Source: Xestospongia bergquistia (taxonomy: Eukaryota; Porifera; Demospongiae; Haplosclerida; Petrosiidae). From it: a stretch of DNA of 64,000 nucleotides. The stretch spans positions 6,970,001 through 7,034,000 of the forward strand of contig OZ014420.1 of assembly GCA_963965975.1 (NCBI GenBank), written 5' to 3'. The translations under genes and the position numbers were made by a program. Positions 14,521 to 23,961 of the stretch are shown piece by piece (positions within the stretch are counted from its first letter, which is position 1; each line of letters opens with the position of its first letter). The notes beneath the pieces were generated by a model. The model did no database searches. It worked only from the letters and a program-made list of their open reading frames with translations, and had not been told where the DNA came from.

Positions 14521-16153
14521 TTATGATACATGACGTCTTCTTTCAAGTAATTCAAGTTCATCTTCAACTCTTTGTAACTGAGTAATGACATCCTCTTTAC
14601 GATTTATTTTAGCAACCTTTATAGTTCAATAGCATCAGGATTATCATTAGTACTTTCTTACCTGTTCAGGTTCTATATTTTGTCCAGCCTTTCTCTTCAA
14701 CTCTATTTGTTCAATCTAAGAGAACACGCAATAACTAACCATGAGTAACATTAACAATATACCTGACGTAACATTTTCTTTAATTTTCGAGCTGTCTTGT
14801 TGAGTTCTTTTGTCTCCTGATAACAGTAACCATGACGATAGCACTAATACTAAGACTTACATCATCACTGGATGTTGCTTCTTGAGGTACTAGACTGTCT
14901 TCTTGTAGAGGTGTGGCTCCTAGCAATGAACTTGACATTAGAGGTGTGGCTTCTGGGAATGTGTTAGCAATTGTGTTAGCAATTAGAGGTGTAGTTCTCA
15001 TCAATGTGCTGTTGGTTTGAGGAGGTATGGCTCCTGGCAATGTAGTTGATATTAGAGGTACAGCCCCTGATAATGTGGTATTGATTTGAGGAGGTGTGGC
15101 TCCTGGTAATATATCTAACATTGGAGGTGCAGCTCCAGAAAATGTGCTGTTGGGTTGAGGGTATGTGGCTTCAGAGAGCTTATGAGGTGGGACAGATGGA
15201 AATTGATTGAAACCTGGAGGAGGCATTGTTACAGACCCTATTAGGATGACATATTAATTAATATATAATTAACAACTGGTTAAGATACCTGATAAACCAC
15301 GTCCTAATCCACTTGGTACCATTGATGGAACAATCCCTTGACCCCATCCTAACATACCCACATGAGCACCACGTCCCCTTCCGCGTCCTTTGACACCTGC
15401 AACAGTAGTTCCCACAGAATATTGATATACCATAGACTCAGTATTTTGTGTTGAACGCGGCATACGAACAATAGGATCTTCTGTGGGTGTGGTTTCTTCA
15501 GGAGGCGGGTGTGGCTGCACACTAAAACAAAATTAATAAAAATTAATAGTAGTAATTAAAAAACTACCTTTTTAGAGTAACAGGATTTTTCTCAAACAAA
15601 CTTTGAACTCTCTCAGGTACGTACACCACATCTAATGAATTATGTTACTATTTATAGAATATTCTATTAATAGCCTTACTGTCGTCATCCCAGCTTTCAC
15701 TGGCCACAGGTGGAGTCCAATCTGTTGAAGGAACTGTCGTGTTACCTTTTTGCTTATATCGAGATGATTCTATATATAACCAGTTAATAACTAGCTAGTT
15801 ATAAATAATGTACCATACCATGTAACATTTCAGCTTCAACTCTACCCTAGAGAACAGGTAGCTATCGATGATGTCATAATTATGTCATCTCTTACTCGAT
15901 AAGGACAATTTTCAATATGAAAGTGAAACTCGGGTCTTGGAATGACATGTTGTGCATTAAATGGACACGTTTTATATTGTTTAGTATTATAGTTCTAACA
16001 AGGAGGATCATTGATCAATAATAAGATATTAATTATTACTATTATCACCTTACGACATTTAACAAGATGTGTTTGCATTCGTTTACGAGCAACTCTATGA
16101 ACAGGATCGTATGGGCATACGAGCAATTCCTCTGGATCAAATGGGTCCACCAT
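14521..16153 (-). CDS. GTSF1-like CHHC zinc-finger protein with long repetitive tail
   Basis: GTSF1/Asterix proteins bind tRNA-like RNA and assist Piwi-directed transposon silencing. The start at 16153 gives MVDPFDPEELLVCPYDPVH, close to the human head. Two U11-48K-type CHHC fingers are clear: C-PYDPV-H ... H-LVK-C, then C-PFNAQ-H ... H-IEN-C. An acidic aromatic stretch (ESWDDD) follows, as in GTSF1. The protein is then much longer than the usual 170 or so residues. It has a Gly/Arg patch (GRGRGRGAH), a tail of roughly 12-13-residue repeats of the type GATPPQINTTLSGA (about 14.86-15.19 kb), and a predicted coiled coil near the C-terminus (LLERRRHVS end). The stop is at 14521-14523. Zinc-finger assignment is strong; the tail function is unknown. 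Confidence 0.87.
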
Positions 16154-16266
16154 TTTAGAAGGAAAAGATCTTGTAAGATAAACAGCACAGCAATTCCCAC
16201 GTGGCTGAAGCGATTTATAATTTTTAACCCTTCCATGACGTAATTGTTTAAAACGTGGTGTCAGTC
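16154..16266. promoter_or_regulatory. Divergent GTSF1-like / SNRNP40 promoter
   Basis: 113 bp separate the two start codons. The segment contains TGACGTAA, a CRE half-site-like sequence, and no TATA box. A degraded copy lies at 20780-20873 as part of the tandem duplication. Confidence 0.5.
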
Positions 16267-18054
16267 ATGGCTTTCCCATTTGTTCCTGGAGGAGCTGTGG
16301 TTCCTCACGAGGGACACCAATTGATAGTTGCTCCACGAGATCCTCAAGCACTTATTCCAACAGTAATGCTATTATAATTGTTTATGTCAGTATATTTCCG
16401 TATATTAGGGCCCACCAAGGACATCCTCATTACAAGCACCCATTATGCGATTATTTGGTCACCAGGTGGGTGTGGTTCAATTAGTTAGTCATGTTGTCAC
16501 TGATTGAATTATTTTATTAATGATAGGGTGAGATCTATGCAGCAAAATTTAACCCCAATGGAGCCACATTGGCATCTGGTTCTTTTGAACGTCTCATATG
16601 TTAGCATATCATTGATCCATTATTTTTGATCATTTGTCCATTTTCTATTAGATTTATGGAACGTATATGGCGACTGTGAGAATTATTCTGTTATGAAAGG
16701 TCATCAAGGTGCCATCATGGATCTACAATATTCTATGGATGGAACGTGAGTAAAAGATTATGTAATTATAAGAGGTCATATTAACTGATATTATAAATAT
16801 ATATATAATTATAATTACATATATATCTGTTCTGATTTTATCTATGTTACTTCAGAATGCTATTTACAGCTGCTACTGACAAACTTGGTTCAGTTTGGGA
16901 CATTGAAGTAGGAACTAGACTTAAAAAACTGAAAGGCCACTCATCTTTTGTAAACAGCTGTGCTGCATCTCAACGAGGGACACAAATTGTTGCCACTGGT
17001 TCTGATGATGGTACAGCTCGGGTGAGTAGTGAATGTAATAACATAATGTCACACATATGTTGTAGGTGTGGGATCTTCGAAGTCGTTTTTCTTCTGAGAC
17101 CCTCAATAATATCTATCAAGTAACAGCTGTGTGTTTTAATAATGGCAGTGAACTGGTGATGACAGGTGGTTTAGATAATATGATCAAAGTACAGTTGTTA
17201 AATGGAGAGGCAGTAAAAAGGATTGTGATGAGTTATTTTCTTTGTTAGATATGGGATTTACGTAAAGAGGAGGTATTGTATACATTAGTTGGTCATAATG
17301 ATACTATTACTGGACTTAGTGTTAGTCCTAATGGTCATTACCTTTGTTCTAATGCTATGGATAATTCAGGTAAGGTTAGTTGTACATCTTTATGTCCTAT
17401 TGTGTGTCCATATTGTCCTACTATGTGTCCATATTGTCCTATTGTGTGTCCATATTGTCCTACTATGTGTCCATATTGTCCTATTGTGTGTCCATATTGT
17501 CCTACTATGTGTCCATATTGTCCTACTGTGTGTCCATATTGTCCTATTGTGTGTCCATATTGTAGTTCGGATTTGGGACATTCGTCCATATACTCAAGGA
17601 GAGAGACAATTAAAAGTATTAATTGGAGCTCAGCATAATTTTGAAAAGGTAAGAGATAGAAATATAAAATTTTAAAATTCAATATCACATTCTTTTTCTA
17701 TATTGGTTGCTTTGTTTGTCAGTAGTATTTCTTAATGTTGTATGTTATCTCAATAAATTACCTTTGTATATAAAAACCATAATTATTAATTAGTAACTCA
17801 GTACTATTGAATCTTACTCTTTTATTGTTAAAAATAAATTTACTCTTCAAAACCATTCCTAAGTTTTTAACCACTTATAAAGAAGCATTCCTAAGTTTTT
17901 AACCACATATAAAGAACTTATTAATGAATCATAATAGTGTATTCTATACTTTTCTATTATTTAGAACTTGTTGAGATGTTGTTGGTCACCTGATAGTAAA
18001 ATGGTGGCTGCTGGATCAGCAGACAGGTTATACCCCTGTTATTAGTTCCTCCTC

Positions 18055-18086
<32 letters not shown>

Positions 18087-18487
18087 AGATATGTGTATAT
18101 ATGGGATACAATATTAGGTCACATTAGATATAAGTTACCAGGTCATCAAGGCAGTGTTAATGATGTCCACTTTCATCCAAAAGAACAAATTTGTAAGAAT
18201 AATTTTTGCAATAATTCTAATCCATTTTGAACATGTACACAATGTAGATGTTGTATACATTTCAATGATCATGTGTAGTGATCCTATTAGTAAACTATTA
18301 TGTACAACATGTGTTCATTTATTGTTTTTGTCAGACTGAGTAATGTAAGAAGTGATAAAAACAACTTTTCAGGGAAAGCTGTTATAATGATTGTATAATT
18401 TACTGGTATTATTTGATAATAATGTTCTGTTCTACAGTACTCTCTTGTTCCAGTGATAAAACTCTTTACCTCGGAGAACTGCAGTAA
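16267..18487 (+). CDS. SNRNP40: U5 snRNP 40-kDa protein (WD40)
   Basis: A WD40 propeller that is part of the U5 snRNP and the spliceosome. The spliced product starts MAFPFVPGGAVVPHEGHQL, and then PPRTSSLQAPIMRLFGHQ aligns with the human PPRCSSLQAPIMLLSGHE. Seven blades follow, for example LLWNVYGDCENYSVMKGHQG, LKGHSSFVNSC, GSDDGTARVWDLRSR, LSNAMDNSVRIWDIRP-like and GSADRYVYIWDT. It ends SSDKTLYLGELQ with TAA at 18485-18487. Introns are longer than usual here. One is filled by a 21-bp minisatellite (17385-17566), and another ends in a CT microsatellite. A damaged duplicate lies at 20.9-23.6 kb. Confidence 0.95.
17385..17566 (+). repeat. 21-bp intronic minisatellite in SNRNP40, 8 units
   Basis: Units of the type CCTATTGTGTGTCCATATTGT alternate with CCTACTATGTGTCCATATTGT, making a 42-bp higher order. 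The array runs up to the 3' splice site: the last unit supplies the terminal TTGTAG just before the exon encoding the VRIWDIRP blade. It is open in several frames because 21 is a multiple of 3; the resulting Cys-Pro-Tyr repeat ORFs are not genes. Confidence 0.95.
18057..18089 (+). repeat. CT microsatellite at SNRNP40 3' splice site
   Basis: A (CT)n run ends in CTAG at the acceptor of the exon encoding YVYIWDT, so the repeat is the polypyrimidine tract. The duplicate copy has a longer run (22656-22709). Confidence 0.9.
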
Positions 18488-18841
18488 TATATACCAACTT
18501 CTGACCTATTTAACTAGTATCTGTTGTTTTAATGATTTATTGTAATTATGTTATAACTATTATTTCAATAATTTATTACATAGCTATTCTGTAAATGATA
18601 ATGTTGAGATCAATTCAAGACAATATTACATTAATTGTCCATAACTAAACAAGATTGTTTTCTTGTTTAGTTTTGTTTCAACAGGAAAACTTTTAAATGC
18701 GAGACACGTGCCAAAATGTATCAGTGCATAACAGCACCAAGCTATAAAAGTTCGCAAAAGAAGACAAGTAGCCATCAGATATTTTCAGACAAGAAAAAAA
18801 TAAACTGATATACTTCATCCTTCCTCCATTTTCTTATAGAA
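18488..18841 (+). promoter_or_regulatory. TGF-beta A upstream region: hairpin, E-box, TATA box
   Basis: Between SNRNP40 and the TGF-beta A start codon there is an 11-bp inverted repeat AACTAAACAAG ... CTTGTTTAGTT (18643-18653 / 18662-18672), whose arms contain forkhead-like TAAACA cores. There is also an E-box CACGTG at 18705-18710 and a TATA box TATAAAAG at 18743-18750, 92 bp before the ATG. All three are repeated unchanged in the duplicate upstream of TGF-beta B. Confidence 0.65.
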
Positions 18842-20060
18842 ATGGCTGTTAGTAGTCTCTTGGTGATACTGGCAACTTGCTGTCTGCTTTCTACAGCTGC
18901 TCCTCTACGTGAACGTAAACCATCGAGGAGAGCACCTGAATTCCTTCTGAAAGTAAACAAATGTTTCAGACTCAAAACTGAAGGAGAGTTGAACAAAGCT
19001 AAGGATTGCATCAAATTTGCAGGAAACGAGTTAGAAGTTGAAAACATTCTTGCAAGTGACACAGTATGGGGATTTGTTGGAAATTGTAAGGAAAAAAATT
19101 ATTGCATTTTATAAGTTTATATGTTTTTTACTAGTATCTATACAGAATTCTGAAGCAAGGATGTCTTTTGATATGAAAAGGAAAACTTTAAATGAAACAA
19201 TACACAATGTTGATCTACAACTTTTTAAGGATCAGCTTTCAGAAGATGCTCTTGAAACATTATCAACATCAACCTGCAACTTGGAACATGGAATAACACT
19301 TATATTAAAAACTATCCATTCAAAGGGTAGTGTTTCTTTTGTGACAAACATCTCGTTAAGTAAAAAGGATCTTATGAAGAAACAATGGATTGGATTTCAT
19401 GGGTTGAAAACATGGTACATACAAACGTTGGAAAAATCTCATGCAAATATCACTACTGCAACTTTAAAGCTGAGTACGTTACCAGAATGTGCTGGTATAT
19501 CTCTAGGAGACTTAGGCATCAAATCACATCCAGGTTATGAGCCTCTGATGGTAGTATATTCGGACGCAAGTGAAATAGAATCTGAAGAAAACTTAAATAA
19601 TTTGCTTAATAAACTTCAACTCGTTGCAAAACGATCAGCACAATTGGAGACAAACAGTAGTTCTGGAGTTGAACCAGATCCAACCATTAGATGTCAACTG
19701 ATCAGTTACAATGTAAGATATATACATATTTTTATTATATTTAAGTACATTTTATCAATACAGGTTTCTTTCGGTGAATTTAATTTTGCCCTACTACCTC
19801 CTGACAATACGTTCAACTTCAACTATTGCAGTGGTCATTGTGTTCTCCCCATACCAGACCATCAAAGTGTCAACCACTCCAAGATAGCTGCAGCTTTAAT
19901 CAGCAGACCCACAGTTACAGACAAACCAAAGGCTCCTTGTTGTGTTCCAGTAAAGTATAAACCGATTTACTTGGCAATATTTGTTCCAGATGGTGCTAAA
20001 GGAACATACAAGTTAGAACCATACTCAAACATGACAGCTTTAAAATGTGGTTGCCGCTAG
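18842..20060 (+). CDS. TGF-beta family ligand A
   Basis: Secreted growth-factor precursor of about 372 residues in three exons (18842-19085, 19135-19712, 19764-20060). A signal peptide MAVSSLLVILATCCLLSTAA precedes the prodomain (N-glycosylation sites NETI, NISL). A basic site LVAKRSAQ comes before the mature region; it is not a perfect RXXR furin site. The cystine-knot domain has the seven conserved cysteines: RCQLISYN, YCSGHC, APCCVP and the terminal KCGCR. The finger-1 tryptophans usual in the family (GWDDW type) are missing; the segment reads SFGEFNFALLPPDN. The last intron splits the knot domain right after the first conserved cysteine. It is the 5' member of a three-ligand cluster. Signalling through type I/II Ser/Thr kinase receptors is family knowledge. 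Confidence 0.92.
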
Positions 20061-20400
20061 AAACTCTTAAAATAGAGAAACTTCTTTATATAGAGGCTAA
20101 TATTTTGTACACTTTATTTGAAACATATTTTGTTGATTACAATTTTCCCACAATTTATTTGTAATATTTAATTTATTTGTCACATATTACACAAAATTTA
20201 TACTATTAATTTTTGTACACATAAGTTGATTTAAACTATAAACTCTATGACCTTGTCATACATTGTTGTTGTAACATTATTTAACTAATAAATTTAGTGA
20301 ACTTTAATCAACTTGTTGTCTCAGTAATTGTGGGTGGGTATATCAACATAGACAGAACAATATAAAAAGGAAATACACAATAGAACACACACAACTAAAG
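20061..20400 (+). other. TGF-beta A 3' region and remnant of the TGF-beta C promoter
   Basis: The 3' UTR carries several AATAAA-like sites. From about 20310 to 20400 the sequence matches 25430-25521, the promoter and leader of TGF-beta C, including TATAAAAAGG at 20361-20370. It is a by-product of the tandem duplication and no longer drives a ligand. Confidence 0.75.
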
Positions 20401-20699
20401 ATAGGACATTATGATGATGAAAGTCCCAAAAACAACAAACACCCCTTTTTATATCTGTACATGTTTCATAAGTCTTAAGATAAATAAATAGGAATAAAAT
20501 AGCTACAGACAACAACTACAGAAAGCGATAAAGAGCTTAGGATTTTCACACAATGTTTCAACCCTGGTAGGTCTTCTTCAGGTGTGAAGAAGATCTACCA
20601 GGGTTGAAACATCATGTGAAAATACTAAGTTCTCTATTACTTCTGTAGTTATTGTCTCCCTATCTATTTTATTCCCATTTATTTGTCTTACAACTAAAG
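20391..20699. mobile_element. Insertion containing a 218-bp near-palindrome, flanked by 10-bp direct repeats
   Basis: Direct repeats ACAACTAAAG (20391-20400 and 20690-20699) flank 289 bp that are absent from the corresponding site near 25521. Positions 20474-20691 form an imperfect inverted repeat with arms of about 107 bp, centred on TCTTCTTCAGGTGTGAAGA at 20582/20583. Outer arm sequence TAAGATAAATAAATAGG mirrors CCCATTTATTTGTCTTA, consistent with a TA-target MITE or foldback element. It encodes no protein. Whether the 10-bp repeats are a true target duplication is inference. Confidence 0.65.
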
Positions 20700-20746
20700 A
20701 GAGCTATAAGACCAGTATAGTTGATATCCTATTGTCTCATATCTCA
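20690..20746 (+). pseudogene. Remnant of TGF-beta C exon 1 at the duplication junction
   Basis: ACAACTAAAGAGAGCTATAAGACCAGTAT aligns in sections with the TGF-beta C leader and start (ACAACTAAAGACAGCTATAA then the ATG), but the ATG is lost. Similarity fades near 20730-20740, where the GTSF1 fragment begins. Confidence 0.6.
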
Positions 20747-20790
20747 TAGCAATTCCTCTGGATCAAATAGATCCGCCATTTTAAAGAAAG
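20747..20790 (-). pseudogene. Truncated GTSF1-like exon 1 fragment
   Basis: The reverse strand reads ATG at 20777-20779 and encodes MADLFDPEELL followed at once by a stop. It matches the start of the GTSF1-like gene (MVDPFDPEELLVCPYD) as far as the duplication breakpoint. It marks the left edge of the second duplicated unit. Confidence 0.8.
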
Positions 20791-21979
20791 TCAACTTGCA
20801 AGCGCAACAATTTCTACATGGGGGGGGGGGAGTAATATTTTAACCCTTTCTTGACGTAATTGTTTAAAACGTTGTGGCTTTCCCGTTTATTCCAGGAGGA
20901 GCTGTGGTTCCTCACGACAGACACCAATTGATAGTTGCTCCACAAGATCCTCAAGCACTTATTCCAACAGTAATACCATTATAATTGTTTATGTCAGTAT
21001 ATTTCCGTATATTAGGACCCACCAAGGACAACCTTATTACAAGCACCCGTTTTGCAATTATTGGTCACCAGGTGGGTGTGGTTCAATTATTCATTACTGA
21101 TTGCAATATTTTATTAATGATAGGGTGAGATATATGCAACAAAATTTAACCCCAATGGAGCTACATTGGCATCTGGCTCTTTTGAACGTCTCATATGTTA
21201 GCATATCATTGATCCATTATTTTTGATCATTTGTCCATTTTCTATTAGATTTATGGAATGTATATGGCGACTGTGAGAATTATTCTGTTATTAAAGGTCA
21301 TCAAGGTGCCATCATGGATCTATAATATTCTATGGATGGAACGTGAGTAAAAGATTATGTAATTATAAGAGGTCATATTAACTGATATTATAAATATATA
21401 TATAATTATAATTACATATATATCTGTTCTGATTTTATCTATGTTACTTCAGAATGCTATTTACAGCTGCTACTGACAAACTTGGTTCAGTTTGGGACAT
21501 TGAAGTAGGAACTAGACTTAAAAAACTGAAAGGCCACTCATCTTTTGTAAACAGCTGTGCTGCATCTCAACGAGGGACACAAATTGTTGCCACTGGTTCT
21601 GATGATGGTACAGCTCGGGTGAGTAGTGAATGTAATAACATAATGTCACACATATGTTGTAGGTGTGGGATCTTCGAAGTCGTTTTTCTTCTGAGACCCT
21701 CAATAATATCTATCAAGTAACAGCTGTGTGTTTTAATAATGGCAGTGAACTGGTGATGACAGGTGGTTTAGATAATATGATCAAAGTACAGTTGTTAAAT
21801 GGAGAGGCAGTAAAGGATTGTGATGAGTTATTTTCTTTGTTAGATATGGGATTTACGTAAAGAGGAGGTATTGTATACATTAGTTGGTCATAATGATACT
21901 ATTACTGGACTTAGTGTTAGTCCTAATGGTCATTACCTCTGTTCTAATGCTATGGATAATTCAGGTAAGGTTAGTTGTA

Positions 21980-22160
21980 CATCTTTATGTCCTATTGTGT
22001 GTTCATATTGTCCTACTATGTGTCCATATTGTCCTATTGTGTGTCCATATTGTCCTACTATGTGTCCATATTGTCCTATTGTGTGTCCATATTGTCCTAC
22101 TGTGTGTCCATATTGTCCTACTATGTGTCCATATTGTCCTATTATGTGTCCATATTGTAG
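21980..22160 (+). repeat. 21-bp intronic minisatellite in the SNRNP40 duplicate, 8 units
   Basis: Same 21-bp units as at 17385-17566 and the same unit number, but a different order of unit variants: the last three read CTACTGTG, CTACTATG, CTATTATG. This shows internal rearrangement since the duplication. Confidence 0.95.
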
Positions 22161-22462
22161 TTCGGATTTGGGACATTCGTCCATATACTCAAGGAGAGAG
22201 ACAATTAAAAGTATTAATTGGAGCTCAGCATAATTTTGAAAAGGTAAGAGATAGAAATATAAAATTTTAAAATTCAATATCACATTCTTTTTCTATATTG
22301 GTTGCTTTGTTTGTCAGTAGTATTTCTTAATGTTGTATGTTATCTCAATAAATTACCTTTGTATATAAAAACCATAATTATTAATTAGTAACTCAGTACT
22401 ATTGAATCTTACTCTTGTTAAAAATAAATTTACTCTTCAAAGGCATTCCTAAGTTTTTAACC

Positions 22463-22494
22463 TCTTTATAAGTGGTTAAAAACTTAGGAATGGT
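22463..22494. repeat. 32-bp micro-inversion relative to the first copy
   Basis: The block equals the exact reverse complement of 17852-17883. In the first copy two CATTCCTAAGTTTTTAACC motifs are direct repeats; in this copy they face each other and form a hairpin. Confidence 0.9.
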
Positions 22495-22654
22495 TCTTTA
22501 TAACTTCTTAATTCTTTGTATTCTATAATTTTCTATTATTTAGAACTTGTTGAGATATAGTTGGTCACCTGATAGTAAAATGGTGGCTGCTGGATCAGTA
22601 AACAGGTTATACCCCTGTTATTAGTTCCTCCTCTGATCTCTCTCCCCTCCCACC

Positions 22655-22655
<1 letters not shown>

Positions 22656-22707
<52 letters not shown>

Positions 22708-22709
22708 AG
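22656..22709 (+). repeat. Expanded CT microsatellite at a pseudogene 3' splice site
   Basis: A (CT)n run of about 50 bp ends in TTTCTAG before the duplicated exon ATATGTGTATATATGGG. The parent run is about 30 bp. Confidence 0.9.
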
Positions 22710-23003
22710 ATATGTGTATATATGGGATACAATATTAGGTCACATTAGATATAAGTTACCAGGTCATCAAGGCAGTGTTAATGATGTCCACTTTCATCCA
22801 AAAGAACAAATTTGTAAGAATAATTTTTGCGATAATTCTAATCCATTTTGAACATGTACACAATGTAGATGTTGTACACATTTCAATGATCATGTGTAGT
22901 GATCCTATTAGTAAACTATTATGTACAACATGTGTTCATTTATTGTTTTTGTCAGACTGAGTAACGTAAGAAGTGATAAAAACAACTTTTCAGGGAAAGC
23001 TGT

Positions 23004-23502
23004 ATTTAAAAGTGTTACTTATGATAGCACCTAATTATTAATTATGTATTGTTTGTACACAATAAGAGGTGTGTTTTTAACGTCATAGCAACCATGACAA
23101 TTTTTAAAATCCTAAAATAACTTAACTAATTCAAGTATCAGAAAAGTAAAGTTTCAAAGAATATAGCTATTTCCATTTATAGTAGAATTAATTTAAACAA
23201 TGTTTTAATTAATTCTACTATTGTTTGTACACAGTAAAAGGTGTGTTTTTAGCGTCATGGCAACCATCCCAAAGTTAGATATTTTAATTGACTCAAGTGT
23301 CAGAAAGTACAAATGTTTTTATTTCAAATTCTATAGTCATTGTCTAATCATTCATATATGATAGATTTAATTTAATGTAATCGACATAAACATTTACTGT
23401 AGATGTTAATGTGTATGTTAATTTTTACAAATTTCAAGAACAACAAGAAAATTAACTGATTTACAATTACAATACAATAATTGTTAATGGAACTATTTAT
23501 TA
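23004..23502. mobile_element. 499-bp segment present only in the second SNRNP40 copy
   Basis: Flanking intron sequence is continuous in the first copy (18382/18383). The segment contains two diverged repeats about 172 bp apart, each starting ATTGTTTGTACACA and including GGTGTGTTTTTAACGTCAT-like sequence followed by GCAACCAT. No ORF and no clear terminal repeats or target duplication were seen. An insertion here, or a deletion in the first copy, are both possible. Confidence 0.55.
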
Positions 23503-23607
23503 TATAATGATTGTATAATTTACTGGTATTATTTGATAATAATGTTCTGTTCTACAGTACTCTCTTGTTCCAGTGATAAAACTCTTTACCTTGGAGAACT
23601 GCAGTAA

Positions 23608-23961
23608 TATATACCAACTTCTGACCTATTTAACTAGTATCTGTTGTTTTAATGATTTATTGTAATTATGTTATAACTATTATTTCAATAATTTATTACA
23701 TAGCTATTCTGTAAATGATAATGTTGAGATCAATTCAAGACAATATTACATTAATTGTCCATAACTAAACAAGATTGTTTTCTTGTTTAGTTTTGTTTCA
23801 ACAGGAAAACTTTTAAATGCGAGACACGTGCCAAAATGTATCAGTGCATAACAGCACCAAGCTATAAAAGTTCGCAAAAGAAGACAAGTAGCCATCAGAT
23901 ATTTTCAGACAAGAAAAAAATAAACTGATATACTTCATCCTTCCTCCATTTTCTTATAGAA
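23608..23961 (+). promoter_or_regulatory. TGF-beta B upstream region (duplicate promoter)
   Basis: Near-identical to 18488-18841. It keeps the forkhead-like hairpin (23763-23792), the E-box CACGTG (23825-23830) and TATAAAAG (23863-23870). Confidence 0.65.

Larger units (their letters stand above)
20874..23607 (+). pseudogene. SNRNP40: SNRNP40 duplicate, inactivated
   Basis: An exon-by-exon copy of the gene at 16267-18487, with intron positions and most introns preserved. The start codon is lost by a short deletion; the region reads GTTGTGGCTTTCC. One base is missing in the second exon near 21060 (frameshift), and a C-to-T change creates an in-frame TAA at 21323-21325 (CTACAA to CTATAA). From 21454 onward the coding sequence is nearly intact up to the TAA at 23605-23607. 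A short product from the ATG at 21454 is conceivable but would lack the first blades. One intron gained or kept 499 bp relative to the parent (23004-23502). Confidence 0.9.

Noticed and set aside
17276-17688. Cys-Pro-Tyr repeat ORFs in SNRNP40 on both strands
   Set aside because: They are produced by the 21-bp intronic minisatellite, which stays open because its unit is a multiple of three. The real exons flank it.
19600-19680. Canonical furin site in TGF-beta A and B
   Set aside because: The basic stretch LVAKRSAQ lacks the Arg at P4. Cleavage by a convertase is likely, but the exact site cannot be fixed from sequence.
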